Counted from the stretch's first letter, positions 1-13,859 are shown. The stretch: DNA of 64,000 nucleotides from Daldinia sp. FL1419 (GCA_025201765.1 MU623399.1:62001-126000); one strand, 5' to 3'. Translations and numbers: made by a program. The notes: generated by a model from the letters alone, not told the origin.

Positions 1-1074
1 TCATCGTCCAGGATGAGCTTTCCTTTTCCTGGCCCTATTTTCTCTTGGCCTACGATATCCGATAGCGGCGGCTCTGGTCGTCCGGCCAGTTTATTCGCCA
101 TGCACCACTTAAATAAGGGTTAGTAACTTCTAATCTGCTTCATAATAAAATTATGGGTTCCAAGGCGTCACGTACTGTTGCATGTGCAAGCTGATCTAGT
201 TCCGTCCCGACGAAGAAAATATGCGGAGGCAGAGTGTGTCGGGGAGCGAAGTACGGCGATAACAATGGATCCGTCAGATCTGAGCCGGGCTCGATATAAC
301 TCCACAAAAAGAACGGAGATGTCTTCGCTAGGAAATCGACCGGCGCCGAGCGCATACCCGGACCGAGACCGGGCTTGTAGTATCGCGTCTTGACTTTAAC
401 TTCTGGGGGGATAGACTTGTCTACAACGGCGTAGATAGGCACAGCGGCTGACGGCTTGACCCTTTCTCGGATCGAGGGTAGTTGGCATACGCTGAGGGTC
501 AAGCTACCTCCTGCCGAGAAACCAGCAATCGCTATGCGGTTCTCGTCGATCGGAATGGTATCGTCATCGAGAGTGGCTAGGATAAGGGCCTCGAGATCGT
601 AGGTGGCAGTCGGGAAAGGGTGAGACGGGGCTTTGCGGTAATTGAGCGCAACTACGAGCACGTTGTGCATGTTGGCAAACTGCGCGTTCCACGCATCGTC
701 ATCGTTTACCCGGCCGAGACAGAACCCGCCGCCGTGGATGGTATATACGGTCGGGAGGGGCGCCTTGGACGTTTCCGGATTATACGACTTGGGGAGAAAG
801 ACCCTGAACACGCAAAGAGGTGCTTCGTTAGATCCAAGTGGGAATTATCACGATCGCGACGGGCTTACCTAATCGGTAAAGACGGTCGACACGGATACGC
901 CTTGACATAATTCGGAGGGATATCCGGAGGGTAGACCCAGTCTTGGATCAAAGCTACGGGTGCTCCGATTACTTGAAGCGCGTAGACGACGGCGCCCCGG
1001 TAGACCCGCGAAAAAATGGGTAGACGGGGTTGCTTAAGAACGCGAACGTCCGCCTTGCTAACTTCATTCGCCAT
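1..1074 (-). CDS. alpha/beta-hydrolase fold-3 esterase/lipase, C-terminus cut by window edge
   Basis: Member of the HSL/GDXG lipolytic family, which hydrolyses ester bonds of small acyl esters; substrate unknown. I join three exons: 1074-869, 803-176 and 107-1 (runs off the window). Introns are 804-868 and 108-175, the second with branch site TTACTAACCC. Seen: oxyanion motif HGGGFCLG, nucleophile elbow GFSAGGS, and ELDQLAH, which probably carries the acidic residue; the catalytic His should lie beyond base 1. The start MANEVSK at 1074 is preferred over an in-frame upstream Met because that one lies in the CGTTT repeat. The N-terminus has a hydrophobic stretch (VYALQVIGAPVALI) that could be a membrane anchor. 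Nothing suggests a partner gene. Confidence 0.85.
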
Positions 1075-1116
1075 GACTATCTCGGAGTTTACTTTTTCGG
1101 GTCGAGATGGAGATAT

Positions 1117-1147
1117 GTTTCGTTTCGTTTCGTTTCGTTTCGTTTCG
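1117..1147. repeat. (CGTTT)n pentanucleotide microsatellite
   Basis: About six tandem copies of GTTTC/CGTTT lie 43 bp upstream of the hydrolase start codon, so in its probable 5' leader (reads as ACGAA repeats on the gene strand). Confidence 0.9.
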
Positions 1148-2046
1148 TAAAAGATCAACTTCAAGTCGGTGTAGCCATATTGTTCGATACCTGCCTAAGC
1201 ATATCTAGCTACCTATGTAGGTAGGCAGGCATAATATTGTCTTACGCCAATGGAAGACGCAGCTTGTGCAGTTCTACCTGAATGTTGCATTCTTGGATTT
1301 GTTACCCCTGCTGTATTGCGCGTCGACAAGCGCCAATAAATGGTGCTGGACGCAGAGTTAGCGTAGCTACTGTAGGTACCTAGGTACCTAACCTAGCTAT
1401 ATTAGCTGCGTTAGCTGCTTGGGTGTGCTGTATGAAGCAAGGTTAAAGGCGGCAGTACAACACCTACAGTAGCATGCCCCCGTTTGGAGGTTTAGCTACC
1501 TATGTAATTACCTATGTAATGTCCATCTCGGGGGAGTTACATGGTAGGTATCGATAAACACCCGTGCTGGAATAAAGCAGTACAAAATACAATACCTAGG
1601 TAGGTTAGGGGGTACCTAGGATATAGTAACCTCTACTAATAATTCTATATAATATCGATATCACCAAGTCCACGTCAACTTCGCCAGCACCATTTTAACT
1701 TTTTTTTTTTTCATAATAAAAATACTGTGATACCTTAAATCGTAAAATATAAGCGAAATGGCAGAAGCACGGCCAAAATTCAAACCTAAACTCCATTTCT
1801 TAACGATGGACTGTTTGAGGATGAGATCGTTCTCCCCTCCGGCCACATTATATCAACTCGAGCGTTTTGAAAAGTCACCAACACGTCGACTCCTACCAAT
1901 AAATCAAGTAGCATACTTGAAATATCAGTCAATACGTTCTCTTAAGCTTTAATCGGTCGAAGAAGAAGCTTTTGGTATGACCCCGCAAACGAGGACTCGT
2001 CATGTTTCGAATACGCAACGCGGTAAACCGTCCTCAGTCACTCTTT
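1148..2046. other. intergenic region between hydrolase and ABC transporter
   Basis: No coding sequence is supported. It contains several copies of the palindromic AGGTACCT/CCTAGG motif (near 1374-1400 and 1590-1620) and a T-run near 1700. It lies between divergent genes, so promoters of both are expected here. Confidence 0.6.
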
Positions 2047-2069
2047 TATATATACCTATATATATAAAG
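2044..2069 (+). promoter_or_regulatory. TATA-like element upstream of ABC transporter
   Basis: An alternating TATA tract (TATATATATAAAG at its end) sits about 90 bp before the ABC transporter start codon. Position and composition fit a core promoter; this is inference. Confidence 0.4.
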
Positions 2070-2155
2070 TATTAACGGCATACTCCTCTACAACATACGA
2101 ATTCTTGAATACCTACCTATTCTATCTAATTCCTACTGATTGTTTCCACAGCGGC

Positions 2156-5100
2156 ATGCTTTTCTCTACTTGTGTAAACGCCAACGACGAGTCCCTAGGA
2201 CCTAACGTCGTAGGCTGCAGAGATGATTTCGACTTTACCATCGAGTTTGAACAGATATTCTTCTCTCTTATTCCCTCCGTAGCCTTTATTCTCTTGTCGT
2301 TATGGCGAATTGTTACGCTCGTACAGAGGCCTACGATCGTCAATGCTCCAATGATTGGATTAGTAAAAATTGTAAGTGTCTCCTCAAAAACTAACGCCTA
2401 AAGCACGGAAGACCATCATCACATAAGATCGTATACTTATTAATCTAGGTCGTTGCCTTCTTATACACTTGCCTACAGCTTTCTTTGGTCGTATTTATCC
2501 GTAAACCCTTACTTGGTGGCGACAAGGTTGATTTCGCGTCTTCCATGATTCGCCTTGTCGCCAGCTTTTGCGTGATTTGGCTATCCTACCTCGACCATGG
2601 TAGATCTCTAAGGCCGTCTACTATTCTATGTGTTTATCTCTTTTCAACGCTCCTCTTCGATGTCGCCCAGGCTCGTACGTTTTGGCTAGCCTCTCGAGCT
2701 ATTCTGGAGGTGATATTTTCTGGCCTTTTTACGGTTACGTTAGTCGTAAAGGCCATCATTCTTCTACTTGAAGCTCAGAGCAAAACTAAATGGGTCGCTT
2801 GGCACGACACGGAGTTTAGTCCGGAGGAAACGAGCAGCATATTTCATCTCGGTGTTTACTCCTGGCTCAATAAGTTATTTTTAGAAGGGTATCGCAAGGT
2901 GTTGGACATCAATGATCTATACCCTCTCCACGAGAACATGGCTGCCAATCGTCTCTCCCGATCCTTTGCGCAGCAAATGAAATATACAGGACTTGGGGGC
3001 AAAAGGCTTGGTTTGGTCAAGGCCCTAGCTCGAACACTTTTAATACCTCTTGTTCTCCCAATTCCCGCCAGGCTCGCTAAGATGGCTTTCACTTTCTGCC
3101 AGCCCCTATTCATAAGGAGTCTCACAGCACGCCTATCGAAATCGGAATCTTCGCTGTCGGACAACATTGGATATGGTTTTATCGGTGCTAGTATCTGCAT
3201 TTATTTCCCCATCGCCATCTCAACGGCATTTTACTGGTATGCTCACAATCGAATGCTCTACATGGCACGGGCTTGCCTCGTTACGGCCATCTACACGAAA
3301 GCTACAGAGGTTCGCGGCGACGATAACGCTTCCTTAACTTTGATGAGCACAGATGTAGAACGCATTATGAGCGGTTTCAAGTACCTACATGAACTTGTAA
3401 GTATACCCGTCAATTGTCCACATCTACTCCCATCCTCCTTAAATCTGCTAGTACTAATTTGGCTTCGCCAATCCCACCATAGTGGTCAAATGTAATCGAA
3501 ATTGGAATTTCTAGCTGGTTACTATACGACTTACTCGGGGCTGCGTTCGCGGTCCCTTTTATAATAGTCCTAGTATGTGCGAGCGGAGTTGGTGTACTCG
3601 CGCGTTTCACGGGTAAGGGACAGCGAAGATGGATGGCCGCTGTGCAAAAGCGTGTTGGACTCACTTCAAGAGTTATTGGGAGGATGAAAAATATCAAACT
3701 CTCCGGTCTCACTCGTCCAATCGCCCACGTCGTCGAGAAGCTTCGTGTCGAAGAATTGAAAGTGGGCCAGGACTTCCGGATTTTGTTTCTCATAGCCGGA
3801 GTCTTTGCTTATATCCCTCTGCTTGTCTCTCCGGCCATAACATTTGCGGTGGCCCATAAAAGCCTGGATGCCTCAAAACTATTTACTTCAGTATCTTATC
3901 TTCTCTTAATGGCGTCCCCTCTTAGTAGTCTATTTCGGACGATTCCTAAGCTTGTTGCAGCATTGGCATGCCTCCGTCGCATTCAGGAGTTCCTGGAGCA
4001 CAAATCGCGCGAAGATTTCCGGATTCACGTTGCATCCATAAGATTGGTAAACCCCAGAGGTATACCCCTTATGAGCCATACGTCGATTTTGCCGGCTGTA
4101 AGCATCAGGAATGGCAGTTTCGGCTGGAGTGCAGATAAGATGACCCTCAAAAATCTCAATATTGATATCCCTCAAGGCTATCTTACAATGATAGTAGGTC
4201 CTATCGCGTCCGGGAAGTCGACTTTATGCAGGGCCATTCTTGGTGAGATTCCGTATCACCAGGGAACAGTTACTGTAATCGGCAACGCCCAACACGTAGG
4301 CTACTGTAACCAGGTACCATTCTTATCGAACGGCAGCATTAGGGACAATATTATCGGCCATTTGCCTTTCGACCCCGAGTTATATGCCGAAGTTATCTAC
4401 GGAACAATGCTAAATGTCGATTTCATGACCTCGTCTCTGACGGATACAACGAATATTGGCAGCAATGGCATAGCCCTTTCTGGAGGTCAAAAGCAGCGTA
4501 TCTCTCTAGCAAGATGTCTCTACATGCACTCTGATCTCGTGATCATAGATGATATCTTTAGTGGTCTAGATGTAGATACCGAAGACCTGATATTCCAGCG
4601 TGTATTTGCGGTGGATGGAATCCTCAAGCGACGCCAGACGACTGTTGTATTCTGCACTCACTCTGTTCGCCATCTTCCAGCTGCTGCACATGTCATTGCC
4701 TTGGCTCCAGACGGCTCTGTTGCCGAGCAAGGAATGTTTGACGATCTCATTACCAACCGGAGCTACGTTTATGGCCTCGGCATCGAATACCCTCGAAGCC
4801 AAGCTAGCGGCGACATGACCAAGCCTGGAATTAGTGACCCTGAATCTCCTTCGATTTCGCTGGGGAATACGTCTACACTACCTGCAGTACCGAAATATGG
4901 GGATACGTCCCGACTAATGAGCAACAAAGCAGTTTACATGGTATATATCAAGAGTATGGGGAAACTGCTCGCTGCGTGTCTTTTTGGTTTAAGCGTACTC
5001 TTTGGCTTCCTCGGCAACTTCCCAATTGTATGGCTGAAGTATTGGTCGGATGATGCTACTGTCGCCAATCCATCACATTCTTTTAGCTACTACGTCGGAA

Positions 5101-6963
5101 TCCTAGCTTTGCTTCAAATCTGTGCTTTACTAACGTTGATACTCCTCGCAACCCTAAACTACATTACAGTTATCAACCGATCAGGAAAGTCTCTTCACAA
5201 CGATGCCCTGAGTTCGCTCATGCGTGCGCCACTTAGATTTCTGTCTACCATCGATCAAGGGATTATCACGAACCTTTTTTCCCAAGACATAAATCTTATC
5301 GACAATGAGTTACCCCACGCTCTTCTCAACACAATGAATGCAACTGTTGTCGCTATTGGTCAGGCAGCCGTTATCGCTACTTCTTCGCCGTTCTTGGCGA
5401 TTAGCTACCCGTTTTTAATTGTTATATTATTTTGGATCCAAAAGTTCTATCTTCGAACTTCGAGACAGCTGAGGTTGCTAGACCTGGAAGCGAAAAGCCC
5501 ACTCTAGTAAGTCGTATATATTCTCAAATTGGCAGAATATTCCATGATAGCTTAGCTGACTTTGCTAACGCCTATAGTACCCATTTCCTCGATACGTCAA
5601 ATGGTATCGTTACCATTCGGGCTTTTGGCTTCATTACCGATGATCGCGAGAAGAATACCTATCTTTTAGATAGGTCTCAAAGACCTGCGTATCTCTTTAC
5701 TGCGATTCAACAGTAAGTCATCCTTCTAGTGACGAGGACTTACCTAGCATGAATTGGCCCACTATAACCCCGGATCTTCGTGGGTTTACTTGCTCGTCGA
5801 AGCCAGCGTGTGGTCTTCTACGTTAACTAACATAACTCTATAGGTGGCTTACTCTAGTGCTCAACACCGTCGTTGCTGTAGTCGCCGTCATGCTTACAAG
5901 CCTTGCTGTTTTCCTACGCTCTAGCCCTGGCTTCACTGGTGCCTCTCTAGTGACCTTGATGGGATTCGGAGAAATGCTCACAAGCGTTGTTACGTACTAT
6001 ACGTTACTTGAAACGTCGCTTGCTGCTATTACTCGGCTAAAATCGTTCGAGAAAGACGCCGAATCGGAGGCTAAGGATAAAGAGGATATCATCCCTCCTG
6101 AGGAGTGGCCTCAGAGAGGGAATATTTCCCTCAAAGGTGTCTCGGCTAGCTATAGGTATCAACCCGCCTTCTCATATTATTGCGCCCAGGAGAAACTGAC
6201 ATTATCCAGCACCGAAAACGCGGCTGAGTTGCCAGACTTAGCACTGAAAAACATTCAACTCGAAATCCTTCCTGGCGAGAAAGTCGCGGTCTGTGGCCGG
6301 ACGGGAAGTGGAAAATCGTCGCTTATCGCCCTTCTAATGAAACTGCTCAACCCAGCTAACGATACATACGATCGCATCTCTATAGACAATACATCTCTCC
6401 ACCGCGTAGACCGAGTCACTCTCCGACAGCGCATTATTGCTATCCCGCAAGAGGCTGTGTTCCTACCAGATGGCTCGACATTTCAAGAAAACTTGGACCC
6501 TTTTGGTGTTTCTACGGCTGCAGATGCCCAGGCTGTTCTCGAAGTAGTAGATCTGTGGACACTGGTACACGATCGGGGTGGGCTTGATGCGGGTATGACA
6601 GCTAACACGTTAAGTCAAGGACAACAGCAACTTTTTTCCCTTGCCCGTGCGATCCTTCGAAAACGCATCCGTGCACGGAGTCTTGGGCTTGGCGGTGGAG
6701 GTACCGAAGGGGGTATCTTGCTCCTCGATGAAGTAAGCTCGAGCGTCGATCAGGAAACCGAGAAGGTCATGCAAGCAATAATTAGTATGGAGTTCAAGGC
6801 ATATACGGTCGTCGCTGTGAGCCACCGTTTTGACACGGTCATGGATTACGACCGTGCAGTCGTGATGGATAAGGGCGAAATCGTGGAGGTAGGCAACCCA
6901 GCTGACTTAGCTATAGAACTGGGGACAAGATTTGGTGAACTATGGAATATAAAAGGAAAGTAA
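2156..6963 (+). CDS. ABCC-type (MRP-like) full-length ABC transporter
   Basis: Membrane ATP-driven exporter of conjugates, drugs or metabolites. Five exons: 2156-2371, 2449-3396, 3483-5506, 5578-5712 and 5844-6963, giving 1480 aa, normal for ABCC proteins. Layout: N-terminal TMD0, TMD1, NBD1, TMD2, NBD2. NBD1 has Walker A GPIASGKST (about residue 627), signature LSGGQKQR (about 721) and Walker B LVIIDD. NBD2 has Walker A GRTGSGKSS (about 1258), signature LSQGQQQL (about 1363), Walker B ILLLDE and H-loop SHRFD. As in many MRPs, NBD1 has Asp where NBD2 has the catalytic Glu. The ATG at 2156 gives the family N-terminus CVNANDESLGP; the bases just before it (TTTCCACAG) could also end a 5'-UTR intron. 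Substrate cannot be told from sequence. Confidence 0.95.
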
Positions 6964-8649
6964 CCTAATAGCAATTGGTTGCGTCTAGTTCGTTGATTAA
7001 GGGTAGGGAACCACAATTGAATTTTGCCGACGAATGGGTTAAAATTACTGTGCGCGTTTGTATTCGGATATAGTCGTTGTATTTATAACAGGCAGGCAGC
7101 AGTCTCATGAAAGTTTTTGTGCCGACGCATTTGTGATAAACAGCAGTAGCAATATCCATCTTCTTCGCACCCTCAGCAAGCTGAAGATTGTGATGAAAAA
7201 CAATACACCCGTCTTTTTGGCCTTGGAAGTAGTGTAATACCAAGGTCAAGGGCTACGGGCAGCCCAAAGGGAGAAAAGCTTGAGAGGATTAATCCAGAAA
7301 GTCGGGTACAGTTAGACATCACAAGTAGACGAGACCCAAGAGGAGATGTTGGGCTAAGGATGACAAGTATCCGTCGCATTGGCATATCCTAACCAACCAA
7401 CATCCCCCTCGCCCTCAGAAACGAGTATCAAGAACGGGAAGATAGCCAACGATGCATGAGAATTTCTTTGCTACTGAAACCAGAGGTCCAACCCGGAGGC
7501 GACGTAAAACCCGCAACAATTGATGACCCCCCCATAACCAACGGCGAGATTACTGGACATGAGTAGCGCAGTGGAGTCCCCTGACCAACCGAACCGGGCG
7601 TCTGCACAGTGGGCTGGCCGACTCGAGGGGGCGAGATGATCCGGACCTGACGCGCATCGGTGTCACCAAAGCGCCGGGAGGCACGCAAATCGATAGGACC
7701 CAACCTACGATATGCGCGCTGCCCAAGGGAATGTAACCCTTCATGCAGGGAATGGTGCACCCTGCAGGGACGAGTGAGATACAAAGATTGGTCCCTGAAA
7801 GTCACGGCAAGGCGCTGACAATCTCAAGAGTGACTTGAATCTGAAATGACCCCGAAAGAGAAGTTCCTTTATCTCCAGATAGGCCCGGACGAAGGTTATT
7901 CTTCTACCCAGCACACTTGTCTAGCCCGACTTTCCAGATGGATGATGATGATGATGAGAAGGAAAGAAAATGGCATGAGTTGGAAAAGGACCCTTGCTTT
8001 ATATGCATGTGGGGCAGATGCGCAGATCAGCCAGGGCAACGTTAGGCTAGTCCTGATTTGGATGGGATGGGCTACAACCTGGACTTTTCCGATTGGCCCG
8101 CCCCAGATTTTTGAAAAAGAAAATTGTCATTGGCCCCGCCCCCACTTAGATTTGTTCTTTCTTTCTTTTTCTTTTTTCTTTTTAAGGACTGTCAAAATGC
8201 AATCACATCATCGCAGCCTCCTTTTTAGGCAGCAAATATCAGAAATACATACTATATCCCCATGTGCGGAATGACTACCGTGGTATATAACCGCATAAAA
8301 TTCAATTATCTTGGTTCCTAGGTACCGGACTATTCCCAAAAAGGTACATTTTGTTTTCGGTTTTTGGGGGGGCAGTATTTTGCTTGTACTGTAAGTTTTA
8401 ACACACTGGTACAAGGTACATCGGGTAAGTACATATGTACCTAGGTACTCATGTACCTCTTCGCAAAGGAAATCACCTTGGCGGCGGCAACATTGAATGC
8501 TTTCCATCCTTACATAGAATCCCTAGAGTGACCATACAAGGAGTATCCAAATCGTCCCGCAAAATAGCCACAATATCAATATCCCCTACTTATACTCAAT
8601 TTTGGATGAGAGGAGAGAAGCGCGTGTATGTGCCGTGTTAGATACCTGT
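6964..8649. other. intergenic region, no supported gene
   Basis: Between the convergent ABC transporter and reductase genes. Open frames here (for example 7428-7805 on the minus strand) show no recognisable motif and no splice-supported extension. It contains a GAT trinucleotide run near 7940-7955 and pyrimidine tracts near 8155-8185. Confidence 0.5.
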
Positions 8650-10049
8650 TTAACCCCGAAGAGGCGGTAGCATCTTCGCCTCCTCCAGTTCCTTAAACGT
8701 ATACTCAAACTCGTCCCACGTATCCGCATATCCTGTCCAGCCCAACTTTCGCGCCTTGCTCATGCTGGCAACGCAGCTGTAGTTACGGCCAAGCAGGAAA
8801 CCCAAGAAGCCCCAAGTCGCGCCATCCCATGCGGCTTGGTCGAGACCGTGTCGGTCGCGTAGCGTCTCCCATGCTTTAATTACTTCAGGACGCTTCGCCC
8901 ACTTTTCGAGATCGATTTGGCAGAAAAGCTCAGAGGGCTTCTTAAACTCGTCTTTCAGGCCGATCTTATCCGCAACCTCAGCTACCGGCGGCCGTTGATG
9001 CAGTTTTGTGTGGCTACTTTCGTATCCAGGGTAGGCTTTAAATTCATCTCCGGCAGGGAACATTTTTTCGGGGATGTTGCAGCCGAAGCGCGCCGCCATT
9101 CGGGGCCATAGGTCTTGCCAACTCTGCGTGTCTCCGTTGACTACGTTGAAGCGCTGGTTGTTAGCGTTAGGTGTTTTTCCTGCCCAGAGGCAGAACTCGG
9201 CGTGTAATCTAGCCGATGTCCAGCCATTGAACGCGAGGTAGTTGGCCTTGTTCCCTGGGAATACAAGTTTCGAGCCTTCGAGCTCTTTGCTAACAGCGCA
9301 ATACTATAAAGAGTCAGTATCATTCAGGTACAGCAGTTGTCTACTCGTTAAAAACACATACCAAGCCAAGAGAGGTCGCAAGGTTCATAAAGTTGGCCTT
9401 GGCAAAGCCGATGACATCTTGGGGATAAGTCACAACCCAGGTCCACTTGTTGTGATGCTCTGCGGTATACTTTTCTAGAATGCGCTGCTGGGTGTAGTAG
9501 AAGTTGGGCGGGCGATCGTTTTGCTCGAGCCAGAACAACGAGGCCTCGTCGTCCTCGCGCATTGGATTTTTAGGTTGTCCTTGATGTACACCATACTGTT
9601 TGAGGCCGCATGTTAAACTGAAATGCTTCAACTCGCGAGTTTGGCCAGATTTTATGAGCGCTTCGAGGAAGTTAGACAACATAGAACCATTGATACGTGA
9701 GGCTTCTCCCTCATCCGGATCCGCCAGATAGGCACAGAAGTAAATGTGCGTCACCGGCGGGATATGCGCCAAAGCCTTACTCATCTCTTCCGCCGATGAC
9801 TGAAGGTCCAGGGTTGCATGTTTGACCTTGGGATGCTCCAAAGATTTTTGGGATCTAGATAATGTGTAGATTTCGGTATACTCGGGCGCCTTGATCAAGG
9901 CATCGACCACTGCCGTTCCGGTGATGCCTGAGATCATTAGTACGAAGTAATAGGCAAACGTTCACAGCGGATACTAAATTCATGGAGTACAAGAGAAGGC
10001 CCAATTACGCAAACTTACCAGTAGCACCAGTGACTATAGCGTTCGGCAT
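8650..10049 (-). CDS. PRISE-like NAD(P)-dependent reductase (SDR superfamily)
   Basis: Extended short-chain dehydrogenase resembling progesterone-5beta-reductase/iridoid-synthase (PRISE) proteins, which reduce activated C=C bonds with NADPH. Exons 10049-10019, 9927-9362 and 9303-8650 give 416 aa; introns are 91 and 58 nt. The first intron splits the nucleotide-binding loop, restoring TGATGITGTAV. Other family signatures are the segment around YGVHQGQPKNP and NFYYTQQRIL, where PRISE proteins carry their active-site Tyr, followed by WTWVVTYPQDVIGF. A C-terminal half rich in Trp and acidic residues ends in LPPLRG. Physiological substrate unknown. Neighbours are unrelated, so context adds nothing. 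Confidence 0.88.
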
Positions 10050-12366
10050 TGTGAAGGTTAGATTCAAGTATAACTTCAAGTTGCCTTTAATTGCAACTGT
10101 TGATATTAATCTTAGCAATAGCTATTGAAATATATAGGGCTCAGCGAAACTTATTATCCTCAATTCATAAGACCAGAAGTTTCAATTAATAAACCTTGCC
10201 AACTGCTGTTATCATAGAGCTCATACCTGTTGTCAGTATGACGTCGTAGAGTAGAATAGGATGTGGGGGCTTCTCCGGCATAGCACAATTTGTTACTAAG
10301 ATAAAACGCGATAGAATAGACGTGGTTACAGTCGGAGCTCGATCGTATAATTTGCGCAGAATTTCAAGAACGTCAAAGTTACGTAAATAAATTCAACTTA
10401 GATATAGCTATTATATGTTACAAGTCATATGTTCCAACCCATGTAACATTACGTTGGAATGCCGTCCCATTTAGTAAACTTTCTATAATTCGAGTGTCAT
10501 ATCACGAAGCATTTCAAAAAGCGTAGAAAAAGCTCTACTGTTCTCCAGGGAACTCTTACTTAACTACAAGATTGAGCTTATCCGTACCGAAAACGCTCTT
10601 CTTCCCAATATCTCTTATATAGAATCCCACCACGCTGTTGATAATTCGAGATTTTTTATATTTGAATCATCAATAATATGTCACGTAGTATATATAAGGC
10701 GTAATTGCTAGTCCGCAATTGCGGCGTCGTTCTCTACGATATAATGTCAACTACCATGTCTCTCGATAGTTGTCTATTGATTCGGAATTCGAGCTGGGTA
10801 CGGTATGACTATTCTTTTTTAATTTTGCTAGGTTGTGTGGAACTACCTAAGCAAATAACCCTCCCTATATTAAGTGATATAATCCAGCCATCTCAAGTAA
10901 AGGGGTCTTTCCAGGAGCTGTTAGTCATCTCAACTATATACTTTATTAGACCAAGTAATCTGTGATTGTGTTTATGAGTAGGTACTATTGTATTATTATG
11001 TGTACGTATGATGGCAATACAGAATGATTATAGACTAGATGATGGTTTACGACTTTCTAGCCTTGAACCATAAACCCGTAACCTATGTGGCATCCCGATC
11101 CTTTAAAGAAATAGGTATATCGTGAGTTGAATTCTCTCGGAAATAATGATTATATGTACCCAAAGTAAGTAGTCGAACGAGTGAGATAATCTTCTGTGAT
11201 ACAAATGATCAAAACATCAATGCTCATACCAATTCCCATTCACTATTTGAAATCTATAGAAACTGTTCTAAGCCGCCAAGGTGCGTACCTATAGAGAGGT
11301 ACCTCTTATTCGCCATGTCACTTTCAGCCTCGTCATTACGAAATGAATCCATTCACGTCAATTTGGCCAACGTGGTACCTACCTACCTAAGAGGTAGCCA
11401 TGACCAATATTGACAATCTTTCCACAGTACATCTTTCATCTTTAACAGAGTATTAGTCACGTGCGTGCGTGTACCTACATAATAATTGAGAAGCGCACTG
11501 TAGGGGAGCTTAGGGCAGCCGCAGCTTAGCTGTATATTTTTTTTCTTTTAAGGGGACAACTACAATATATAAGTTACCTAGGCACACAGCTAAATCTACC
11601 TTGTAGGTCAGGTATCTGATACGAAAAGTAGTACAAACACCTATAAAAACTACCATAAGGGTCCGGACTTTGCCGCCGCAGAATTAGCACAGGTGACTGT
11701 AGATACACCGTGACAAGAAAAACAAACAACAATCTACCCAAGTCGAAGGAAAGTCACGATATTTAATTTGAAAATGTCATCTGTACCTACCTAAACAAGG
11801 TTCATTAAAAACAAAAATTCGCTTTTGATTGGAAAATATTTACGATTATACTTTATCCTAGGTATCTTTACAACAATCTCGTGAAGTAGTTGCGTACCAA
11901 TTAACCCTCCCATGACCTTTATTGACACAGTCCAGATTAATTTCAAGGCAGCAAGGTCCTTACTATTTTCCACTTTAATATCGCACGACTTCCCCGAGTG
12001 ACTTAAAGAATACATCGTTACATCGATACATGGACTCCTAGACCAAGTATAAATATCTTCACCTTGCCCACCTCGATTCATTCCACTCACCTTACAACCC
12101 AAACAGTTTACTCTACATACCAACCTATCAACTTACTTCTATCCTTACTCCTCCTCCTCCTACCTTCGCCTTAAATCCCCTTCTACTCCTTTATTTATTC
12201 CTCCTTCTATTCCTCTTCTTTCACCTCACCATTAATCTACTCCTACAAAATAACCGCCCAGTCCTATCACGCGGCAAAAGTTCCAGGAGTATTAAACCTA
12301 CTATTATTTTATCTCTTATCCTCAATTCACATTCATCCTCGCCTTCCCACCCAAAACATCAACAAA
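10050..12366. other. long AT-leaning intergenic region
   Basis: No gene supported. The 10100-11200 part is AT-rich. AGGTACCT-type motifs occur near 11295 and 11370. Just before the next gene (about 12125-12240) a CT-rich pyrimidine tract is typical of fungal promoters and 5' leaders. Confidence 0.5.
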
Positions 12367-13155
12367 ATGGCGGGTAGCGAGATGATTAACCAGGGCCTTA
12401 CCCAGGTCTATACCGTAAGTCCGATCATACACATAGACGATGGCCCAAATATTGACAATTATCGTAGGGACTTGGGATTCTACTCGGTGCTGGCCACATC
12501 GGCAACGAGACTCATAAACAAATCATGGGTCTCGTTCATGCGGGCCAAAACTGCTCTCCTAACGCTACCGCTGCAACCAATTCCGCCTTCACCACTGTCG
12601 CCAGAGCAACGACAGCAAGCAGTAGTTCCCAAGGTCCGGGACGAGAGACGCCTGCTTCGATGCGGTCACAGGATTTACTTGGGCTCGCTAACGGCTTCGC
12701 GTGAGTCACTTTCATATTAGATGCCTGACGAACCATTACTAACACGTATTACTAGCCACCTATCAACTAGCAACTCCATTCAATCTCTTGACATGGAGCC
12801 AGAAAACGAGCACGCCAAGATAATCTGCCCTTGGTGGTCAACTCCCGGCTACAACTGCCGTGACGACGAGAAAGGCGTCTGTCCATTCGTCCATGAGAAT
12901 ATTCCTGGCGGACTACGAGAGCCTCTTATATGCCACTTCTGGGCGGATGGTGATCGGTGCACCAAGACTGCCGATGCCTGCTTGTTTGCCCATTGCCAGA
13001 CCGTCCATAAGGTCACCGCTCCTGCGCCTCCTAAAAAGCGGCTTAAGAACGCTTCTCCAGTAATGGATGACAGCGAGCATTTCGCAACACCCCGCCCGAC
13101 CTTACTACCCAAGGGAAATGAAGGCGGCCAATGGCATCAACAGAGCCGACCGTAG
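12367..13155 (+). CDS. small protein with two CCCH-type zinc fingers
   Basis: Exons 12367-12414, 12468-12700 and 12756-13155 join in phase to 226 aa; introns are 53 and 55 nt, the second with branch TTACTAACAC. The C-terminal half has two evenly built CCCH units: C-x9-C-x7-C-x3-H starting at CPWWSTPGYNC, and C-x8-C-x6-C-x3-H starting at CHFWADGDRC. Such fingers usually bind RNA. The N-terminal part is Ala/Thr/Ser-rich and probably disordered, after a short conserved-looking stretch (GLGILLGAGHIGNETHKQI). The function is not known to me. A basic stretch PPKKRLK after the fingers could be a nuclear localisation signal (inference). Confidence 0.75.
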
Positions 13156-13371
13156 CAGGAATGGGAAGTGATCTCTATCTGGAAACTGGCAATACGGAGA
13201 TGTGGATAACGTTTATAAGTCAAAGTTCGCTAGGATTAAGAAGCCGACAACCCAGATAGTATAAAAGGAGTAAAATTGAGGACTTAACCGATTTGTTACG
13301 CAATTAAACCTAATAACTTCCCTAAGTACCTAGGTACCTACGAGCTGATCGACAAAGTAAGCTCAATAATG

Positions 13372-13530
13372 GACAAGTATGAGGAAAGGATAGACTTCAT
13401 ATATAAGAAGACAACTGAGTTGATCGGAAATGCGAACATACATAAGGAATTGAAATCGATATCAACTCCAAATCATCATGTTCCAAAGATTGGAACACCT
13501 TCGACACAGGCTCCTGATACTGGGATTTGA
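13372..13530 (+). other. short orphan open frame next to retroelement relic
   Basis: A 52-codon frame (starts MDKYEERIDFIYKK, ends at the TGA near 13528) rich in Lys and Glu, possibly helical. It has no recognisable domain. It may be a gag-side remnant of the Ty3 element nearby or chance coding. Confidence 0.2.
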
Positions 13531-13859
13531 AGGATGGGGATATCATCTTTTCTTTCGAAGGGGGGGGCAGATGTTGGGATCTGCTTATATGCTCTCGCTC
13601 AGATAGATATGAGCTTTGTTTAAAGCTCTATACTTAAAAGCTTATAAGGTAGGCAGTTATTTATCCATAACCCCTGAAAAGGCCCCGTCTTTTCTATCAT
13701 ACCCCATAATTTTCACATCAACACCAATTACAACAGTTATTGGTCAAAGAGATAATGCCCCAAGCACTCCTTCTCGAGATACGGAACAGACAAGGGTCTT
13801 AAAGATAATGGGATGGATAGTAAATGGATAAGATACCTAGGTACCTAAGCGAGGAAGAA

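Noticed and set aside
7428..7805. 125-codon minus-strand frame between ABC transporter and reductase
   Set aside because: No motif, no splice-supported extension, composition like intergenic DNA.
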